In this document: in pieces, positions 35,789 through 44,336 of the stretch
Numbering within the stretch: the stretch's first letter is position 1
How the letters are laid out: every line of letters starts with the position of its first letter
NCBI GenBank assembly: GCA_964595625.1
Contig: CAZQQU010000001.1
Coordinates: 124,001 to 188,000, forward strand
Origin: CAZQQU01 sp964595625
Lineage (GTDB): Bacteria; Bacteroidota; Bacteroidia; Flavobacteriales; Flavobacteriaceae
DNA: 64,000 bases
Direction of reading: 5' to 3'
The notes under the pieces: generated by a model
What the model was told of the DNA's origin: nothing
Databases searched by the model: none
The model's input: only the letters and a program-made list of their open reading frames with translations
Program-made: the position numbers and the translations under genes

Positions 35789-37192
35789 TTACCTAAAAAA
35801 ATAGGTATTCGCTTGGTTGTTGTTATCGATTACCGAAATCTTAAGCGGTTTGCGTTGTCGGTGGTTAAGTATCCTTTTTACATCGTCTATGGAGTACACG
35901 GGTTCATCGTTAATAGCGGTGATGATGGTTTCACTTAAATCATATTGCGCCATTTCTCGAGTGAGTGGGCGGGTAATTTTTACACCATTTTTTATTCCAC
36001 GTGCTTTGAGTTCAGACTCATTCAAGTTTTTGACCTCCAAACCTAAACTTTCAATAGCATAAGTTTCCAGTTTGATAAGGGTAACAGGAAGTGTTATGAT
36101 TTTGCCTTTACGATCTACGGTCACTTGTATGATTTCATGTGGTCTTTTGGTATTGAGATAGGCTTGTAAATCGGCGTATTTAAAAATTCTTTTTTGATCT
36201 ACTTCTACAATCACATCTCCTTTTTTAATTCCGGCTTTATCGGCGCCACTACCAACTTCAACATGAGCTACATAGACTCCTTGGGTATTTTTTACACCAA
36301 GATTTTCTGCTTCAGCCGCATTGAGATTGATAATTTGTACACCCATAATGGCGCGTTGTACATTACCGTATTCCAATATATCCTCGACCACTTTTTTAGT
36401 TACATTGGACGGTACTGCAAACGAATAACCTACATACGATCCGGTTTGAGAAGTGATGGCAGTATTGATTCCCACCAATTCTCCATTTATATTTACTAAA
36501 GCACCTCCACTATTTCCTCGATTGACGGCGGCATCGGTTTGTATGAATGATTGGGGATTTCCATCAAATTCGCCTAGATTTCGTGCCTTAGCACTTATAA
36601 TTCCGGCTGTTACAGTCGAAGTAAGGTTAAAGGGATTTCCTACAGCTAATACCCATTCACCTAATTGTACTTGGTCAGAATCTGCAAAAACTACATAAGG
36701 AAGCTCTTCATCGGCATCAATTTTGAGTAAAGCAATATCTGTTTTGGGGTCACTACCTACCAATTTGGCAGAATAACTGCGGTTATCATTTAATACTACT
36801 TCTAGTTGATTAGCTCGTTCAATGACGTGGTTGTTAGTTACTATATAACCGTCCGGAGTGATGATTACTCCACTTCCAAAACCGACAACTTCCCGCTGTA
36901 CACCACTGTTTCCATAAAAGAAATCAAAAATGGATGGTTGTTGGGTATAGGTACTTCTATTTTTAACGTGTACCACAGCGTGGACCGTTTTTTCTGCTGC
37001 GTAGGTAAAATCTGTAGTGCTAACAGCCGAAAAATTGGTAGGAGTATACTGGGCTTGAGTGAGAGAAGTAGAATGAGGAAGGGCTTGAGAAACCTCTAAT
37101 GAAGAAGTATCTTCAAAAAAAAACTTGTAGCCACTCAAGGTCAAAATCCCAGAAAATAGGGCAACTAAGAATAAGCTAACATTTTTTTTCAT
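35789..37192 (-). CDS. Deg/HtrA-type periplasmic serine protease
   Basis: 467 residues. An N-terminal membrane-anchor or signal segment (about 5-24) is followed by a trypsin-like domain with the intact triad His122 (VTNNHVIERA), Asp152 (KTDIALLKID) and Ser228 (NRGNSGGALVN). Two PDZ domains follow (about 270-365 and 375-467; the first contains GVYVAHVEVGSGADKAGIKKGD). DegP/DegQ-type proteases degrade or refold damaged envelope proteins. The second PDZ is short and divergent. It is a single gene with its own terminator, divergent from dapF. DegP versus DegQ or DegS cannot be separated. Confidence 0.93.
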   Translation of the reverse strand: MKKNVSLFLVALFSGILTLSGYKFFFEDTSSLEVSQALPHSTSLTQAQYTPTNFSAVSTTDFTYAAEKTVHAVVHVKNRSTYTQQPSIFDFFYGNSGVQREVVGFGSGVIITPDGYIVTNNHVIERANQLEVVLNDNRSYSAKLVGSDPKTDIALLKIDADEELPYVVFADSDQVQLGEWVLAVGNPFNLTSTVTAGIISAKARNLGEFDGNPQSFIQTDAAVNRGNSGGALVNINGELVGINTAITSQTGSYVGYSFAVPSNVTKKVVEDILEYGNVQRAIMGVQIINLNAAEAENLGVKNTQGVYVAHVEVGSGADKAGIKKGDVIVEVDQKRIFKYADLQAYLNTKRPHEIIQVTVDRKGKIITLPVTLIKLETYAIESLGLEVKNLNESELKARGIKNGVKITRPLTREMAQYDLSETIITAINDEPVYSIDDVKRILNHRQRKPLKISVIDNNNQANTYFFR

Positions 37193-37304
37193 TGTGTTTT
37201 AATTTTTAGTTTAACAAAAATGTTACAGTAAAATTAAATTAAGTAGCGTGTAAATTATAGTGGTTTAACGAGTGTTTAACATCATTCAAAAGTCATTATT
37301 TATG

Positions 37305-37312
37305 TATCTTTG
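37305..37312 (+). promoter_or_regulatory. -7 promoter box directly before dapF
   Basis: TATCTTTG matches TAnnTTTG and ends 4 nt before the ATG at 37317. It shows that the longer frame beginning at 37272 is not the real start. No convincing -33 TTG. Confidence 0.5.
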
Positions 37313-37316
37313 TTTT

Positions 37317-38099
37317 ATGAAAATTCCTTTCCAAAAATACCAAGGTACAGGCAATGATTTTATCATGATTGACAATCGTCAACTCGTTTTTCCCAAAAAC
37401 AATGCCAGATTGATTTCGGCAATGTGTGACCGAAAATTTGGCATAGGCGCTGATGGTTTGATATTGTTGGAAAATCATTCGAACTGTGATTTTAGAATGG
37501 TTTATTTTAATTCTGACGGCAACGAAAGTACCATGTGTGGTAATGGAGGTAGAGCAATTTGTCGTTTTGCAGCTGATTTAGGATTGGTAGATGACACTAT
37601 AGTGTTTGAGGCGATTGACGGTTTACATCACGCATTTTTATTGCCTCAGAGTCAGGTTCGTATACAAATGAAAGAGGTGACCCATTTAATTTCCTCTCAT
37701 GAAGGTCTTTTTCTAGATACGGGTTCACCGCATCATGTGCAACGCGTGGATGAATTGGAGAGTTTAAATGTCAAAAAATTAGGTGCAGAATTACGTTATG
37801 GGCAATACGGTCCGGAAGGTGCCAATATAAATTTTGTAAATACTTCATCGCAAGATTTTTTTGAAGTACGTACCTACGAACGGGGCGTAGAAGACGAAAC
37901 ACTTTCTTGTGGTACCGGTGTCACCGCCGTGGCTTTAGCCATGCACTATTGGGGTATAGTTACAGATCACTGGGTAAAAATTAAAACCTTAGGAGGTATA
38001 TTAGAAGTCGAGTTTCAACCCACCGAAACAGGCTATCGAGATATTTGGTTAATCGGACCCGTTGCTCACGTTTTTGAAGGCGTTTGGATGGCTGATTAA
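37317..38099 (+). CDS. dapF: Diaminopimelate epimerase
   Basis: 260 residues from ATG 37317 (MKIPFQKYQGTGNDFI), the standard family start; the frame is open to 37272 but that part lies over the promoter. DapF converts LL- to meso-diaminopimelate for lysine and peptidoglycan synthesis. The two catalytic cysteines are Cys74 in TMCGNGGRA and Cys198 in LSCGTGVTA; FNSDGNEST and GPEGANINFV are conserved substrate-binding motifs. Its stop overlaps the stop of the convergent gene by 4 bp. The start codon is almost at the predicted transcription start, so the mRNA may be leaderless. Confidence 0.96.
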   Translation: MKIPFQKYQGTGNDFIMIDNRQLVFPKNNARLISAMCDRKFGIGADGLILLENHSNCDFRMVYFNSDGNESTMCGNGGRAICRFAADLGLVDDTIVFEAIDGLHHAFLLPQSQVRIQMKEVTHLISSHEGLFLDTGSPHHVQRVDELESLNVKKLGAELRYGQYGPEGANINFVNTSSQDFFEVRTYERGVEDETLSCGTGVTAVALAMHYWGIVTDHWVKIKTLGGILEVEFQPTETGYRDIWLIGPVAHVFEGVWMAD

Positions 38100-38860
38100 T
38101 TTTTACGTTTTAGCACGCGATGTTCTTCATAACACTCATTAATAGCATCTAATATCTGAAGATCGTTAGCCGTACGGATAAAGGTTTCGGAGTAGTTGCA
38201 GTGGTTAAGAATTTCGTCTATATCTACCCGTTCCATCTGTAAAACGGCCATCAAGGTTTCTCGGTCATATTTTGAATACAACAAATTGCGAATGTTATCA
38301 TCTGATTTCATTTGACGTAATTTTCGCATTTGTTTGCCCTGGCGACTAAAGACATTGTATAAGAAATCGGCGGGATTGAATACCGAATTGAGCACATTAC
38401 TCAAACCACTGGGATGTGAGCGTCCTCCTTCATACCCTTTATTAAGTCCGGAAATACTGTAACGATAATTGTCGTAGATAGGGATAATTTTAGCATCAAT
38501 TTCTACATAACCTGTAAGTTGAATAGGTTTTATAACCACTTCTTCTAAGGCAATGGCCAGTTCGGTCATTTTAATCTTAATTTCCCCGTAGGTAAACCAG
38601 TCATTGGTTACACGTACCCGTATGGATTTAAAACCTAGGTACGTAAAGTAAAGGGTGTCATTGATTCGAGCCGGAATTTCAAATTCTCCCTGGGCTCCAG
38701 AAGTGGTACCAATTACTTGATTTAAATTGACTATATGTACATTCTGAACGACCTTATCATCAGCGTCATTAAGTACAACTCCCGAGATGACCGGGCTGGG
38801 GTCTTGGGCAAACAAGTGAAATGGTACACTTAACAGCAATATAAAAAGTATCCTTTTCAT
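38096..38860 (-). CDS. Exported carboxypeptidase-regulatory-like domain protein
   Basis: 254 residues. The signal peptide (about 1-18) is followed by a CarboxypepD_reg-like beta-sandwich (about 20-105) with SPVISGVVLNDADDKVVQNVHIVN, GTTSGAQGEFEIPAR and DTLYFTYLGFKSIRV, as in the N-terminal domains of TonB-dependent receptors and other envelope proteins of Bacteroidota. The remaining ~150 residues are helical and basic (FSRQGKQMRKLRQMKSDDN) and match uncharacterised Flavobacteriaceae proteins of this architecture. No TonB barrel is attached. Function unknown, presumably periplasmic. Confidence 0.8.
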   Translation of the reverse strand: MKRILFILLLSVPFHLFAQDPSPVISGVVLNDADDKVVQNVHIVNLNQVIGTTSGAQGEFEIPARINDTLYFTYLGFKSIRVRVTNDWFTYGEIKIKMTELAIALEEVVIKPIQLTGYVEIDAKIIPIYDNYRYSISGLNKGYEGGRSHPSGLSNVLNSVFNPADFLYNVFSRQGKQMRKLRQMKSDDNIRNLLYSKYDRETLMAVLQMERVDIDEILNHCNYSETFIRTANDLQILDAINECYEEHRVLKRKN

Positions 38861-38934
38861 TCGGATTATTTGCTCGTAAAGATACTAAGTGAAATAATAT
38901 AAACGCAGGCTACTTTAATAAAATTAACAAGTTC

Positions 38935-40659
38935 TTAGGAACGACGTCTTCTCTTACCGCCTGTACCTTGGGGTTTAAATGACGTTTCGGCCTTTTTTTT
39001 CTTGCTTTTAAACGAAAAATCGGGTTTGTCAGACCATTCTTTTTTTCTAAACTTACCTCGTTCTTTTCTTCCTTCACTTGAAATTTCGACATGGACTTTA
39101 CGGCCCTCTAATTTAAAGTTTTCAAAAATTCCCATAATTAAATCTACATGGGTATCTGAGGTATTAAAAAAAGAAAAGGTTTCTTTGGCATCTACGTGAA
39201 AAACTTCGTCTTTGCCTAAACCAGCTAAATCGCGAATGAGGTCTTTGACATCCATCCAGTCAAAACCATCCTTACGACCGATATTAATAAAATACCGAAC
39301 ACTATTTCCTTTTTCAGTAGTAGAATGACTGTCTCCACTTGCATTGAGATCTTTTGCATTTTTATAACGAGAATAAAAACGGCTAAATTCTACCGAAAAC
39401 ACTTTTTTGATGATATCTTCCCGGGAAAGGCCACTCAATACCTCTTCAATATTAGGTAAATAGCTATCAATGTCACTATTAATCTCTGTGTTTTTGATGC
39501 TATTGGCTAAGTGAAATAATTGTATTTCACATATTTCCATTCCATTAGGAATGTTTTTTTGTACAAATTTTTGTTGAAGAGTTTTTTCAATATGAAGTAT
39601 TTTCCGCAATTCGCTTTTCGAAACGATGGAAATGGAAATACCCGTTTTTCCGGCTCTACCGGTTCTACCACTTCGGTGGGTGTAAGTTTCCTTGTCATCG
39701 GGCAATTGATAATTGATAACGTGAGTGATATCATCTACGTCTATACCTCTCGCTGCCACGTCGGTGGCTACCAACATTTGAATCTGTTTGCTTCGAAATG
39801 ATTTCATCACCAAGTCACGTTGATTTTGACTTAAATCACCGTGTAAAGCAGCTGCATTATAACCATCTTCAATCAGATTTTCGGCTACTTTTTGGGTTTC
39901 GCTTTTGGTACGGCAAAATATCACTGAAAATATATCGGGATTGGCATCTGCCAATCGACGTAAAGCCTGATAGCGGTCACGGGCATTTACGACATAATAT
40001 TCATGACTTACGTTTTTAGAACCTGTATTTTTAACACCGATGGTGATTTCTACAGGAGTACGCATAAATTTTCGAGCTATCGTAGCCACTTCGCGAGGCA
40101 TGGTAGCTGAAAACAACCAAGTCTTTTTTTCTTTGGGGGTATGGGATAGTATATCGGTAATATCCTCATAAAAACCCATATTGAGCATTTCGTCAGCTTC
40201 GTCCAACACGCAATAGTCAATTTTTGAGATGTCGATTAAGTTTCTATTAATCAAATCTTTAATTCGTCCAGGGGTGGCCACTACCAGTTGGGCTCCGCGT
40301 TTAATTTCACGAGCTTGTTCGGTGATGCTAGCACCTCCATAAACAGCTACTGTATGGATGTTTGGAATATAGCGACTGTAATTTTTAAGTTCGTTGGTAA
40401 TTTGCAAACACAACTCACGAGTGGGTGAGAGAATCAGACCTTGGGTGTGTTTATTTTGAGCGTTAATTTTCTGTATCAAGGGAAAGCCAAACGCAGCGGT
40501 TTTCCCGGTTCCAGTTTGTGCTAATGAAATGATATCGGTGTCTTGTTGAAGTAGAATCGGAATGGTTTTTTCCTGCACTTCTGAGGGTCTTTCGAAACCT
40601 ATTTCAGCAATAGCTTGTAGGATTTTTTCGTCGAGACCTAAATCGGTAAATTTTGTCAT
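38935..40659 (-). CDS. DEAD-box RNA helicase with DbpA-type RNA-binding domain
   Basis: 574 residues. The N-terminal helicase core has the Q motif (FERPSEVQEKTIP), motif I AQTGTGKT, motif Ia PTRELC, motif II LDEADEML, motif III SATMP, and motifs IV-VI ending HRSGRTGRAGKTG. A DbpA RNA-recognition domain (about 465-540, RYFINIGRKDGFDWMDVKDL) follows, and the basic tail ends GKRRRRS. The family acts in ribosome assembly and cold adaptation (DeaD/CsdA, DbpA). The -7 box lies 20 nt before the ATG. Confidence 0.93.
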   Translation of the reverse strand: MTKFTDLGLDEKILQAIAEIGFERPSEVQEKTIPILLQQDTDIISLAQTGTGKTAAFGFPLIQKINAQNKHTQGLILSPTRELCLQITNELKNYSRYIPNIHTVAVYGGASITEQAREIKRGAQLVVATPGRIKDLINRNLIDISKIDYCVLDEADEMLNMGFYEDITDILSHTPKEKKTWLFSATMPREVATIARKFMRTPVEITIGVKNTGSKNVSHEYYVVNARDRYQALRRLADANPDIFSVIFCRTKSETQKVAENLIEDGYNAAALHGDLSQNQRDLVMKSFRSKQIQMLVATDVAARGIDVDDITHVINYQLPDDKETYTHRSGRTGRAGKTGISISIVSKSELRKILHIEKTLQQKFVQKNIPNGMEICEIQLFHLANSIKNTEINSDIDSYLPNIEEVLSGLSREDIIKKVFSVEFSRFYSRYKNAKDLNASGDSHSTTEKGNSVRYFINIGRKDGFDWMDVKDLIRDLAGLGKDEVFHVDAKETFSFFNTSDTHVDLIMGIFENFKLEGRKVHVEISSEGRKERGKFRKKEWSDKPDFSFKSKKKKAETSFKPQGTGGKRRRRS

Positions 40660-40679
40660 AAAATTTTTAAATAAGGGCG

Positions 40680-40687
40680 CAAATGTA
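40680..40687 (-). promoter_or_regulatory. -7 promoter box for DEAD-box helicase gene
   Basis: Minus-strand TACATTTG followed by C matches TAnnTTTG, 20 nt before the ATG at 40659. Confidence 0.5.
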
Positions 40688-40799
40688 AGGTTAATTATCG
40701 GTTTGATACTTTTCTATTAGAATATTTTAGGATTATTCTTTATAAAAAAGATTTTAGAGTTAAAAGGAAAAAAAATATTAGTCTGACTATTTAAAGCTA

Positions 40800-41315
40800 T
40801 TATTCAATAACTGCTCGGTCTTTGTTTTTTTCAAAAATAACAGAAACATTTTCATTGATAGAGGTAGAGAGAGAAATTCCTTTAAAGTCGGCTTTCACAG
40901 GAAATCTCTTGTGATTCCTATCGATTAGTACCGCAGTTTTGATTTGTTTAACGTTGTGATTAAGAAAGTATTTCACACTGTGAATAAGTGTACTACCCGA
41001 GTGAAGGACGTCGTCTGCAACGACGATTGATTTTTGATTGAAATCGATATCGGTAGGAGTAAGGGTGATGGGCTGTAGTGGATTTTTTTTATGGATATGA
41101 ATTTCGCAAAGAGTAATTTTTAATGGAGCAATTAATTCGATAGCTTGCTTTAATTTATTTGCAAAAATGACACCGTTTTCTTTGACTCCGGCTATGATTA
41201 CTTCTTTTTCGTTGACATTGGTTTCATAGACTTGATAGGCCATTCGGCGAATGATGTGGTTAATCCGTGTTTGGTCTAAGATAAGGTGGGTTACAGTACT
41301 ACTCATAGTGGGCAT
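40800..41315 (-). CDS. Phosphoribosyltransferase family protein (PyrR-like)
   Basis: 171 residues from ATG 41315, or 168 from ATG 41306; the open frame to 41453 adds an N-terminal part that only mirrors the overlapping acidic end of the neighbouring gene. The PRPP-binding motif SIVVADDVLHSGSTLIHSV is at about 109-127, and the N-terminus (LDQTRINHIIRRMAYQVYE) resembles PyrR/Hpt-type PRTases. These transfer a phosphoribosyl group to a base; PyrR also regulates pyr genes. No pyrimidine gene is adjacent, so I leave the substrate open. It begins 1 bp after the stop of the pRiA4b-like gene. Confidence 0.82.
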   Translation of the reverse strand: MPTMSSTVTHLILDQTRINHIIRRMAYQVYETNVNEKEVIIAGVKENGVIFANKLKQAIELIAPLKITLCEIHIHKKNPLQPITLTPTDIDFNQKSIVVADDVLHSGSTLIHSVKYFLNHNVKQIKTAVLIDRNHKRFPVKADFKGISLSTSINENVSVIFEKNKDRAVIE

Positions 41316-41316
41316 T

Positions 41317-41817
41317 TTAATTCCAGTTTTCGTCAAAGTCGTAATCGTCATAATCCTCCTCTTCGTAGTCGTCAACTGAGTCATCTTCCGTAAAGAATTC
41401 TTCGGCAACAAATTCTTTTTCCGGTGCACTTTCCGGCAGTTGACCATGGGCAAACATCAAATTGGGATAAGACACACCCAAGCTAGGTTCAGCAATTTCG
41501 GCTAATTCGATTAAAAAAGTCCACATTTCGAGGAAATCATAGACATAAATCAGTTTGGTCTGTTCCTGACCGAGCACCTCGTCGAGTGTGGTATCGGACA
41601 TCGTTCGGGTACCATCATTCATTCCGAATAAGACAATTTCTTCATCTTGATTCCACTCATCATCGCTGGTGTAAAAAGAAGCCATTTCGTCTCCTGAAAA
41701 CCCAAAAGAATGTATGATGGTATTGTGTAGATCTTCGAGGGAGGCGGTTCGTTCTATTTCTAAATCTCTAAATACATCTTCTTGAGTGTCGAGTATTACT
41801 CTAAGTCGGTATATCAT
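41317..41817 (-). CDS. Plasmid pRiA4b ORF-3-like protein
   Basis: 166 residues. It starts with MIYRLRVILDTQEDVFRDLEI and has the LHNTIIHSFGFSGDEMASFY pattern of the pRiA4b ORF-3/IS1096 passenger-like family, a small alpha-beta fold also found as a stand-alone chromosomal gene in Bacteroidota. The tail (about 140-166) is extremely acidic (VDDYEEEDYDDYDFDENW). Despite the family name there is no transposase or plasmid gene nearby, and base composition matches its neighbours, so I see no sign of recent transfer. Function unknown. It is coupled to the phosphoribosyltransferase gene. Confidence 0.82.
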   Translation of the reverse strand: MIYRLRVILDTQEDVFRDLEIERTASLEDLHNTIIHSFGFSGDEMASFYTSDDEWNQDEEIVLFGMNDGTRTMSDTTLDEVLGQEQTKLIYVYDFLEMWTFLIELAEIAEPSLGVSYPNLMFAHGQLPESAPEKEFVAEEFFTEDDSVDDYEEEDYDDYDFDENWN

Positions 41818-41887
41818 GGGGCGAAAATTTAAGTAAATGTAATTATTTTATCGCAATCAAAAAATAAAAAAGACCAGTTCTTGTACC

Positions 41888-42907
41888 TTACCTACTACTG
41901 CGATGCAAGGAGTAAGTGACAGCTCCCAACAATAAAAAGGCCCCAATTTGATGGGCTACCCCCAACCACAGAGGTACTACGTACAACAAGGTGAAAATAC
42001 CAAGTAAAAACTGTAGCGAGACCAAGATCATCATGGCCTGAACTCCTTTAAACTGCTGGGTGTTAGCATTTAATTTACGCGCAACCATGCCGATATAAAA
42101 CACTACCAATACTACCACATAAGCTAGGGTACGATGAATAAATTGTACACCGCTTTTACCTTCGAAAAAATTTTTAATGAGCGGACTTTGTTCGATATAT
42201 ACGGTTTCGTGAATCAGTTTACCATCGTTCATCAGCGGCCAGGTATTGTGGATATATCCGGCTCCTAATCCTGCAACGAACGCACCCCAAATAATTTGAA
42301 CAATTAAAACCGCCATGGCTATTTTTAAAAGTCGACGCAAGGCCATTAAAGGAGGATTTTTTTTAGGGTAAATCAAATTAAGTGCTACCCAAAGGCAGAA
42401 ACTAAAGGTGATAAAGGCCGTGATAAGATGAAGTGCTAAACGATAATGACTTACATCGGGGCGATCTATCAATCCACTTTTGACCATAAACCAACCAAAA
42501 AAACCTTGTAAGCCGCCTAAAACCAAAAGGATCAGACAGTTTATTAGGGTGGTACGGTCTAATTTTTTTCGAATCCAAAAATATAGAAAGGGTACTATAA
42601 AGACCACACCCAAAAGTCTCCCGAGCAATCGATGTAGCCATTCCCAGAAGTAAATAAATTTATAATCTTCGAGGGTAAAATTGTGATGAATATTGATTTT
42701 TTGATACTCAGGAAATTTTTTGTATTCCTCAAAAGCTTCTACCCATTTATCTTCGGTAAGGGGTGGGATGATATCGGTCACTAATTTCCAGTTGGTCATG
42801 GAAAGTCCCGAATCGGTCAACCTGGTAATTCCACCTACTAAGACCATAATAAAAATGAGAAAACAACCGCTCAAAAGCCAAATAATAACCGCTCTATTTG
42901 ATTTCAT
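41888..42907 (-). CDS. ctaA: Heme A synthase (CtaA/Cox15)
   Basis: 339 residues from ATG 42907 (MKSNRAVIIWLLSGC). The reading to TTG 42931 passes through the promoter box and is not used. About eight membrane segments. Conserved histidines are visible in YFWEWLHRLLGRLLG, in LALHLITAFITF, in FIHRTLAY and in LGVAHQIGAF, the four heme-binding positions; the GGITRLTDSGLSMTNW motif near the N-terminus is diagnostic. It oxidises heme O to heme A for aa3-type cytochrome oxidase, so it belongs to aerobic respiration. No ctaB or oxidase gene is adjacent. Confidence 0.94.
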   Translation of the reverse strand: MKSNRAVIIWLLSGCFLIFIMVLVGGITRLTDSGLSMTNWKLVTDIIPPLTEDKWVEAFEEYKKFPEYQKINIHHNFTLEDYKFIYFWEWLHRLLGRLLGVVFIVPFLYFWIRKKLDRTTLINCLILLVLGGLQGFFGWFMVKSGLIDRPDVSHYRLALHLITAFITFSFCLWVALNLIYPKKNPPLMALRRLLKIAMAVLIVQIIWGAFVAGLGAGYIHNTWPLMNDGKLIHETVYIEQSPLIKNFFEGKSGVQFIHRTLAYVVVLVVFYIGMVARKLNANTQQFKGVQAMMILVSLQFLLGIFTLLYVVPLWLGVAHQIGAFLLLGAVTYSLHRSSR

Positions 42908-42928
42908 TAGGGATGATAAATTTTTGCG

Positions 42929-42936
42929 CAAATTTA
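42929..42936 (-). promoter_or_regulatory. -7 promoter box for ctaA
   Basis: Minus-strand TAAATTTG followed by CGC matches TAnnTTTG, 21 nt before the ATG at 42907. It overlaps the alternative TTG start and so decides in favour of the ATG. Confidence 0.5.
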
Positions 42937-42970
42937 CGGAATCTTTTACTGTAAACCCCGGGTATAAGCA

Positions 42971-44254
42971 CTAAATATTATTTGTTGTTGAGGAGTTTTT
43001 GACATAGCGAGATCGGTATCCTTGGACTGCATAAAAGTAAGTGTATAACCAACAAGGTATCATAACTAAAAATGCCCATCGGGAAGAGTTAATCCATTCG
43101 GCTATCACTCCCATTAAAGGCAATAAAATAGCTCCTCCGATTATCATCATCACCAAAATGGCACTTCCGGTTTTGGTATGTTTACCCAAACCATCTAGGG
43201 CCAAAGGCCATATGGAGGGCCACATAGCTGCTTGTGAAAGGCCTAATAACGAGAAAAATACTACCGCTACCCAGCCCTCAGAGAAAAGGGCTATGAGTAG
43301 AAAAACCATACTTAGTAAAGAGGAGTATTTAAGAGCATTTTTTTGGTTTAAATATTTAGGAATTAAAAAGATACTAAGTAAGTATCCCAGAAGCATAGTA
43401 TAACCGATGTAGCTAGTAAAGGTAATTGATGTTTCAAAACTATAGCCTAGTTCGATACCTAAGGTACTAAAGGCGTCGTAGCTGATTACTTCTGCACCCA
43501 CATAAAAAAATATGGCTAATGCCCCTAATACTAAATTGCGATGTCTCAAAACTTCCCACGAACGTTCGTTGATGGTGTCTTGATTTTCTTGTTCGTTGAC
43601 TTCCGGCAAACGTACAAATAACAAGCCCAGTCCCAGTACACCAAAGGAAGCGGCTAATATATAATAGGGTAGTATAACGCGATTAGCTAATTCTTGTAGG
43701 GCGATGTTTTTTTCGCTTTCACTCATATAAACCAGTGACTCTCGGAGTGCATCTGTATCTTTTAGAATTAAGAAGCCCAATATATAGACCGCACTAATAC
43801 CTGCCAATTTGTTACAGATGCCCATAATACTAATTCGCCGTGCTGCGCTTTCGATAGGGCCTAATATGGTAACATACGGATTGGAGGCGGTTTGGAGTAA
43901 AGCAACCCCGGAACCAATGATAAAAAGTCCGGTTAAAAACAAGGGATAATTGCGCAATTGTGCAGCCGGAATAAACAATAAAGCACCTACCGCCATTACA
44001 AAAAGCCCTAAAGACATTCCTTTTTTAAAACCGGTTTTTTTTAATATATATGAAGCCGGAAGTGCCATAAAAAAATAAGCGGCAAAAAAAGCAGTTCCTA
44101 CTAAATAGGATTCCGTTTCAGTGAGCTGACAAGCTTCTCGTAGATAAGGAATGAGTTGGCTATTGGCCCAGGTGATAAATCCGAATATAAAAAATAAAAT
44201 ACCAATAACTGTAATGGGGAAATAATAATTGGAAGTGGTGTAATTTTGGGACAT
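42971..44254 (-). CDS. FucP-type sugar:proton symporter (MFS)
   Basis: 427 residues with about 12 membrane segments. The N-terminal sequence (GILFFIFGFITWANSQLIPYLREACQLT) and the GSGVALLQTASNPYVTILGP motif in the fourth segment are typical of the FucP/GluP (L-fucose, glucose/galactose) branch of the MFS. The acidic residue that couples proton and sugar in FucP has its counterpart in the segment with ADSQ-like spacing, but I cannot assign the sugar. It stands alone, with no kinase or isomerase adjacent. Confidence 0.87.
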   Translation of the reverse strand: MSQNYTTSNYYFPITVIGILFFIFGFITWANSQLIPYLREACQLTETESYLVGTAFFAAYFFMALPASYILKKTGFKKGMSLGLFVMAVGALLFIPAAQLRNYPLFLTGLFIIGSGVALLQTASNPYVTILGPIESAARRISIMGICNKLAGISAVYILGFLILKDTDALRESLVYMSESEKNIALQELANRVILPYYILAASFGVLGLGLLFVRLPEVNEQENQDTINERSWEVLRHRNLVLGALAIFFYVGAEVISYDAFSTLGIELGYSFETSITFTSYIGYTMLLGYLLSIFLIPKYLNQKNALKYSSLLSMVFLLIALFSEGWVAVVFFSLLGLSQAAMWPSIWPLALDGLGKHTKTGSAILVMMIIGGAILLPLMGVIAEWINSSRWAFLVMIPCWLYTYFYAVQGYRSRYVKNSSTTNNI

Positions 44255-44336
44255 ACATGGATGGATTTAATGGGTAACAAGATAGAAAAAATACCTAAAT
44301 ATAATTTAATCAGATTTTAAATTGTCGCGCTTACAA

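Noticed and set aside
41316..41453. N-terminal extension of the phosphoribosyltransferase frame
   Set aside because: The extra 46 residues overlap the acidic tail of the pRiA4b-like gene in another frame and show only its mirrored Asp/Glu codons. The family N-terminus begins at the ATG near 41306-41315.
41317..41817. Insertion sequence remnant suggested by the pRiA4b/IS1096 family name
   Set aside because: No transposase, no flanking inverted or direct repeats, base composition like the neighbours. The family is common as a stand-alone chromosomal gene.
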